Shown piece after piece: positions 14,363-18,316 of a DNA stretch of 18,316 nucleotides. The notes beneath the pieces are model-generated. The model searched no databases, had not been told where the DNA came from, and saw nothing but the letters and a program-made list of their open reading frames with translations. The first letter of the stretch is position 1, and every line of letters begins with the position of its first letter. The stretch spans positions 1 through 18,316 of the forward strand of contig JAEXBW010000065.1 of NCBI GenBank assembly GCA_023393825.1. The letters run 5' to 3'. This DNA comes from Elusimicrobiota bacterium (lineage in GTDB: Bacteria > Elusimicrobiota > Elusimicrobia > Elusimicrobiales > Elusimicrobiaceae). The position numbers were made by a program, and so were the translations under genes.

Positions 14363-15085
14363 ATGACTTCATATTTTACGCAGGCCGCAAAACTTTTAAC
14401 AACCATAGAAAAAACACAAAAAACGCCAATGCAAAAAGCCGCCAAACTTATGGCTGATTGCGCCGCCGCCGACGGGCTTATATATACTTTAGGTTCGGGC
14501 CACAGCTTAAGTGTGGCATTAGAACCTTTCCACAGAAGCGGCAGCCTTGCCTGCGTAAGCGCGGTGTTGGACCCTTCCTTCAACTTTATGCCCTCCGCCC
14601 ACGCCGCTACGGAACTTGAAAGACTTTCGGGCTATACTCCCGTTATATTAAAACGCCATAACCTTACAAAAAAAGACGTTATTATAATTATCTCCAACTC
14701 GGGCCGCAACAGCGCGGGCATAGACGCCGCACTTTACGCAAAAAGCCTTGGCGTAAAGGTTATAGTTATAACCGCGCTTAAGGCGCATAAAGCCACCACC
14801 AGCCGCCACCCAAGCGGCAAAATGCTGCGCGACTGCGCCGATATTGTTATAGATAACTGCTGCCCCAAGCAGGAAACCGCACTAACCTTAAACGGCAAAA
14901 GCATTGCGCCCGTTTCCACCATAGCAGGCGCGGCGGTGATGAACAATATTATGTACCTTACGGCGGAACTTTTGGCAAAAAAAGGCCTGCCCGTTCCGCT
15001 TTACCTTAGCAGCAACGACGGCGGGGACGAAAACAATGCAAAGCTGGCGCAAAAATATAAAGGCAGAATTTTGCACTTGGATTAA
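14363..15085 (+). CDS. SIS-domain phosphosugar-binding protein (UPF0309-like)
   Basis: This 240-residue cytoplasmic protein has a single sugar-isomerase (SIS) domain. Visible landmarks are G-S-G-H-S (44-48) in the first loop, S-N-S-G-R-N-S (111-117), the phosphate-binding serine loop, and the closing P-V-P-L-Y-L-S-S-N-D-G-G-D-E-N-N (210-225). The last motif and the length point to the UPF0309/COG4821 group rather than to GmhA, MurQ or GlmS. SIS proteins bind or isomerise phosphosugars; the substrate of this group is not established. AAGGAG precedes the ATG by 12 bases, a long spacing. It is the second gene after the unknown-function gene at 13819 and is followed by a strong hairpin terminator. 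Confidence 0.85.
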   Translation: MTSYFTQAAKLLTTIEKTQKTPMQKAAKLMADCAAADGLIYTLGSGHSLSVALEPFHRSGSLACVSAVLDPSFNFMPSAHAATELERLSGYTPVILKRHNLTKKDVIIIISNSGRNSAGIDAALYAKSLGVKVIVITALKAHKATTSRHPSGKMLRDCADIVIDNCCPKQETALTLNGKSIAPVSTIAGAAVMNNIMYLTAELLAKKGLPVPLYLSSNDGGDENNAKLAQKYKGRILHLD

Positions 15086-15099
15086 TTTAAAACGCGCAA

Positions 15100-15137
15100 A
15101 AAAATACCGCCTTCCTTTTATGGTTGGCGGTATTTTT
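15100..15137. terminator. Bidirectional terminator between converging genes
   Basis: A perfect 12-bp stem (AAAAATACCGCC at 15100-15111 with GGCGGTATTTTT at 15126-15137) encloses a 14-base loop. A T-run follows on the right and an A-run precedes on the left, so it can end both the SIS gene transcript and the leftward double-protease transcript. Confidence 0.85.
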
Positions 15138-15151
15138 ATTTTAAGTTTAAA

Positions 15152-18100
15152 TTATTTTTTATACGGGTAAAAGATAAGTTTGCCGTCTTCTCTTACAAGT
15201 CTGCCCCAAACATTTTCCCCGCCGATATTAAGCAAAACATTAAGCGAAGATATATGGTTTTTAGGCACATCTCTGGTTATAAGTATGCCAAATCCGCGGG
15301 TGTTTGGTTCTTTAATACCCTTTATATTAACAACTGTCGGGACAGGTTTTTCCTCTGTAGGATAGCGCATGGAATAGAATGCAGCTTCCGACGGTGTTTC
15401 GGTAAAGCAAATAGTGCGAAAATCGCCCATTCCGCATCTTAAAGCGCCTGGCGCAATGGCATGCATATAAAGGCTGTTGCTCTCGCCCACGTCTTGCAGT
15501 CTTAAACCGTTCTCGTGAATATTAACTACTGACTTTGTATCCAAAGACATTCCGCGGAAAATGTATCTCTTATTTTCGCCGAAAGGATATGGCGGCAGAT
15601 TCTTTGTCATATCGGGTTTGTAAAGGGAAATATCTTCTATCTCGTAGCCCGTCCCGTAAACCTTTGGCATGGGTTTGAAATAAGGCTTAAAGCCATAACC
15701 GTACATCTTAAGCAAAGCTTCTCTGGCGGGCATTTTTACCGTTATGCCAAGCGCGCTTACGCCAGCTTTCTTTAAAGTATTACTTAAGGAAAAATCCATA
15801 GAGTAAAGGTTATCGTTAAAAGGCTTAGGGTCAAGAACAAAAACATCTTTAAAACCATAACCTCTGGGGTCAAGCAAAAGCCTGTCGGAAGCGGGCAAAT
15901 TCTTTATAGCGGGTATGAAAGAGGAATACTTAAAAGAGGGATTGCTCCTCCAACCCAAGTCAGCGGGATAAGATTTTAAAACAGCTTTATAAAGGAAGTT
16001 TTCCAGCTCTTCCCAAGTGGTATGCCAAGAGACAGGCTCAGGTGCAGGCATTCCCGCAGGATTGCCCGCAATAGCCTCGCTGCAAATACCTTTTTTGCAC
16101 AAGCCTATAACCTGTCCGTGATATAAAATAGGTCCGCCGCTGCTGCCCGGTGCGGTATGTTCGGAGGCGCGGATAAGCCGTTTATATTCAACCGCTTCAA
16201 AACCTTTAAATATGCCTGCGCGTTCTTCAAAAGAAATACCCCACGGGAAACCGTATGAGAAGATTGTTTCCCCCTCTTTAGGATAGACGGAAGAAACGGG
16301 CAAAGGCTTCATCTGGTGCCAAAATTGAGGATTATTTATCTCTATCAGGCCTATATCCGTAGCCTCGCCCAAAGAATACCCCGCCACCTTTGCCGTATAC
16401 CAAGGGCCAAGCCCGTTGGCGCTGGCAGGTCTTACTCTGACGGTTGAAGCACCGTCAACCAAATGGCCCGCTGTAATAAGCGCTTCCATATTGCCTTTTT
16501 TAAGATAAAAACCGCTGCCGTTTTTGCCGAAGAGAGGATTTTCAATTTCTATTACGGAAGCCTTAACGCCGTTGTAATAATGTCTGTATGCTTCCATATC
16601 AAAACTTGCAAATTTTTCCCCAAACAAGCCCTTGCCGTTAAGCAAATTTCTTATGCCCGGCAATTTAAATTTATCCGCAAAAGAAGGCGGAAAGAGAGGC
16701 TTTTTAAACACGCCTTTAAAGTTGTCGTAAACCTCGGGCAAAGTTGTAAGCTGCTTGGTTTTAGGCGCGGCAGAAGGGGCAGTGGGCGCGGGCTTTCTCA
16801 CCGTCCTAATTTGCTGCGGATGATTTGGAGTGTTTTTTACATAGGGCGTAAAGTTTAAAGAGCCGTCAGCCTCAAAGCCCAACCTGCCCCAAGTATTAGC
16901 GCCGTTTACCTGCATTAAGCCGCTGTATGATGATATTTTATCTGCTGGTATATCAGACAGGGCCGTCATAAGTATGGAAGAACCTAAGGCCGCGTCCCCG
17001 CCAACCTGTATATCCTTAATATGCACAACAACGGGTATTTGCTTTTCCGCGCTTGTGTGCTTTAAGGCGTAATGCGCGGCATCTTTAGGGCTGCCCGTAA
17101 GACAAATGGTCTTATTGCAATCCATTTCTTTTGCGTATTTCGCAAGTCCCGCGGAAGGGTATCTTAAAGCCAGATAGTCATTGTTATGAGTGCCTACATC
17201 CTGCAAGCGTATTCCGTTTGCATTAATATTTTGTACGGCGGGAATATCAAGCGCCATACCGCGGTATACATATTTCTTTGCGGATTCAAAAGGATATTCT
17301 GGCAAAGGTTTGGATAAATCAGCCGCGTAGGCATTAATATCATCTATTTTATAAGTTTGCGACGATAAAGAAGGGTACCCCTTCCACTCCGTCGGTTTTG
17401 CGCCCCAAGAATAAAGTTTATTTAATGCCTGCTTGGGCGACATACCAAATAAGCCTGTCATAACTTTAAAACCAAATCTTTTTGTACCCTCGCCTATACT
17501 AAATAAAGGTTCTTTTTGTTTTAACACGCCTGACTCTAAAACATTAGCGTATGTTTTGGCGAAGGCGGGATAAGTCTGCGCCAAGCCGCCCTCAACGGGG
17601 TTGGCAAGGTCGGCTATAAAAGCCTGCTTAATAAAACCTCTGATTGTGGAAGAAGGTATAAAAAAGCTGTTGTGCGCGTTTGTCATATGTGCAAGGCCGC
17701 TTACCCTGCCCGCATATTGCCCCTCTACAAGCGGGCCGCCGCTAAAGCCGTGTTCCAAAGCGGGAGAGGCTTTATAAACGGTGTTAACAGAGCCTTCCAA
17801 CTTAAAAGAAGGAGAAACTAAAGTAAACGGTTTTGATATGACATCGCCAAACATATTAAAGCCTAAGCCCAGTAAAGAAGCGCCCGCGCTTTGCGCTTTT
17901 GGCGATAATGTTAAAGGTTTTTTGGCGTACAGGAAAGAAGGCTCCGCCTGTAATAAAGCGATATCGTAACCTTTGCCCGTCCCGCTGGTTGCCAGCACTT
18001 TTGCGACGGAAGTAACACCTTCTTTATCGGTAAGTGTAACTGTTCTTTCCGCGCCCACAACGTGTGAAGCGGTAATAACCATAGGCACGCCGCGGTGCTT

Positions 18101-18316
18101 AACATAAAACCCGCTGCCAAAAGACTCTCCGTTATTGGCAGTAACCATAAAGGAAGCGTCTTCAAAAATCAATTTATTTTCTTCGGATAATTTTAAGGGG
18201 TTGGCGGCCTCGGTAAAACCTACTCTGTCCGTATCCCATATTGAAGGCGAAGAGGCAAGGGAAGAAGACGGCCCCTGTCCCGCTTTATCTTTATAAGCGG
18301 AAAGAAGATTTTTGTA
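15152..18316 (-). CDS. Double-module protein: two trypsin-like proteases, each with a conserved ART-like C-terminal domain (5' end beyond window)
   Basis: The frame stays open through the right edge, so the N-terminus is missing; at least 1054 residues are visible. Numbering from the TTG codon at 18170-18172 (an arbitrary in-frame codon), module 1 has a chymotrypsin-fold protease (about 10-185) with H37 (TASHVVG), D70 (YDIAL) and S144 (GFSGGP), then a conserved domain (about 235-445). A Pro/Ala-rich linker (446-480) leads to module 2: protease (about 535-735) with H570 (TAGHLVD), D606 (TDIGL) and S678 (GSSGGP), then the same second domain (about 797-1005). Both triads are intact. The second domain shows Y/F-R-G-M (303-306, 872-875), N-G-[IL]-R-L-Q-D-V-G, I-C-x-T-x-x-P-x-x-A-A-x-Y, and N-x-W-G-R-L near the end. 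The R-G opening and T-x-x-P-x-x-A pattern recall ADP-ribosyltransferase-type folds, but no catalytic Glu is identifiable. Secretion cannot be judged without the start. Confidence 0.85.
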   Translation of the reverse strand, partial: YKNLLSAYKDKAGQGPSSSLASSPSIWDTDRVGFTEAANPLKLSEENKLIFEDASFMVTANNGESFGSGFYVKHRGVPMVITASHVVGAERTVTLTDKEGVTSVAKVLATSGTGKGYDIALLQAEPSFLYAKKPLTLSPKAQSAGASLLGLGFNMFGDVISKPFTLVSPSFKLEGSVNTVYKASPALEHGFSGGPLVEGQYAGRVSGLAHMTNAHNSFFIPSSTIRGFIKQAFIADLANPVEGGLAQTYPAFAKTYANVLESGVLKQKEPLFSIGEGTKRFGFKVMTGLFGMSPKQALNKLYSWGAKPTEWKGYPSLSSQTYKIDDINAYAADLSKPLPEYPFESAKKYVYRGMALDIPAVQNINANGIRLQDVGTHNNDYLALRYPSAGLAKYAKEMDCNKTICLTGSPKDAAHYALKHTSAEKQIPVVVHIKDIQVGGDAALGSSILMTALSDIPADKISSYSGLMQVNGANTWGRLGFEADGSLNFTPYVKNTPNHPQQIRTVRKPAPTAPSAAPKTKQLTTLPEVYDNFKGVFKKPLFPPSFADKFKLPGIRNLLNGKGLFGEKFASFDMEAYRHYYNGVKASVIEIENPLFGKNGSGFYLKKGNMEALITAGHLVDGASTVRVRPASANGLGPWYTAKVAGYSLGEATDIGLIEINNPQFWHQMKPLPVSSVYPKEGETIFSYGFPWGISFEERAGIFKGFEAVEYKRLIRASEHTAPGSSGGPILYHGQVIGLCKKGICSEAIAGNPAGMPAPEPVSWHTTWEELENFLYKAVLKSYPADLGWRSNPSFKYSSFIPAIKNLPASDRLLLDPRGYGFKDVFVLDPKPFNDNLYSMDFSLSNTLKKAGVSALGITVKMPAREALLKMYGYGFKPYFKPMPKVYGTGYEIEDISLYKPDMTKNLPPYPFGENKRYIFRGMSLDTKSVVNIHENGLRLQDVGESNSLYMHAIAPGALRCGMGDFRTICFTETPSEAAFYSMRYPTEEKPVPTVVNIKGIKEPNTRGFGILITRDVPKNHISSLNVLLNIGGENVWGRLVREDGKLIFYPYKK

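Noticed and set aside
18170..18172. TTG at 18170-18172 as the true start of the double-protease protein
   Set aside because: The frame continues without a stop to the window edge for 48 more codons, and no ribosome-binding site precedes the TTG; the gene is treated as truncated.

Overview
The window reads as an ordinary bacterial chromosome segment from a Gram-negative-type organism. GC is low to mid 40s percent by eye, and there are no rRNA, tRNA, insertion sequence or CRISPR features. The lipid and envelope genes (a fused LplT-Aas enzyme, an LtaS-like sulfatase-fold transferase, a PAP2 phosphatase), the compact gene spacing and the large two-protease protein would fit an Elusimicrobiota-like lineage. 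That placement is an inference from general character; no marker gene here proves it.

Layout. Positions 1-243 hold the end of something transcribed rightward (a strong terminator at 87-109) and two hairpins ending the leftward small heat shock gene (244-690). The 295-base divergent spacer 691-985 carries a good vegetative promoter for the heat shock gene, with its -35 box in the spacer of a CIRCE-like inverted repeat, the operator class bound by HrcA. A rightward pentapeptide-repeat gene (986-1573) runs 54 bases into the oppositely oriented PAP2 gene.

Positions 1520-10607 are all leftward and form two transcription units. The upstream unit is aas/lplT fusion, hemolysin III/TrhA-type membrane protein, response regulator, sensor kinase, ended by a terminator at 4306-4331. 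The downstream unit is the LtaS-like transferase followed by PAP2. Between them lies a direct repeat with an 11-bp period overlapping the -35 position of a promoter facing the transferase gene. This layout suggests that the regulator encoded just upstream activates the transferase/phosphatase pair, giving a self-contained envelope-modification circuit.

Positions 10608-15151 are mostly rightward housekeeping genes: thymidine/pyrimidine-nucleoside phosphorylase, RimO (ribosomal protein S12 methylthiotransferase), a conserved protein of unknown function and a SIS-domain phosphosugar-binding protein. A leftward 68-residue membrane protein with an LPDTG-TM-basic tail lies between them.

Positions 15152-18316 are a leftward gene that runs off the right edge. 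It encodes two repeated modules, each a trypsin-like protease with an intact His-Asp-Ser triad followed by a well-conserved domain carrying a Y/F-R-G-M motif and a later T-x-x-P-x-x-A-A-x-Y segment. This domain distantly recalls ADP-ribosyltransferase-type folds and is the least explained item in the window. The other strong oddity is the replacement of the catalytic histidine in the acyltransferase domain of the Aas fusion by asparagine.
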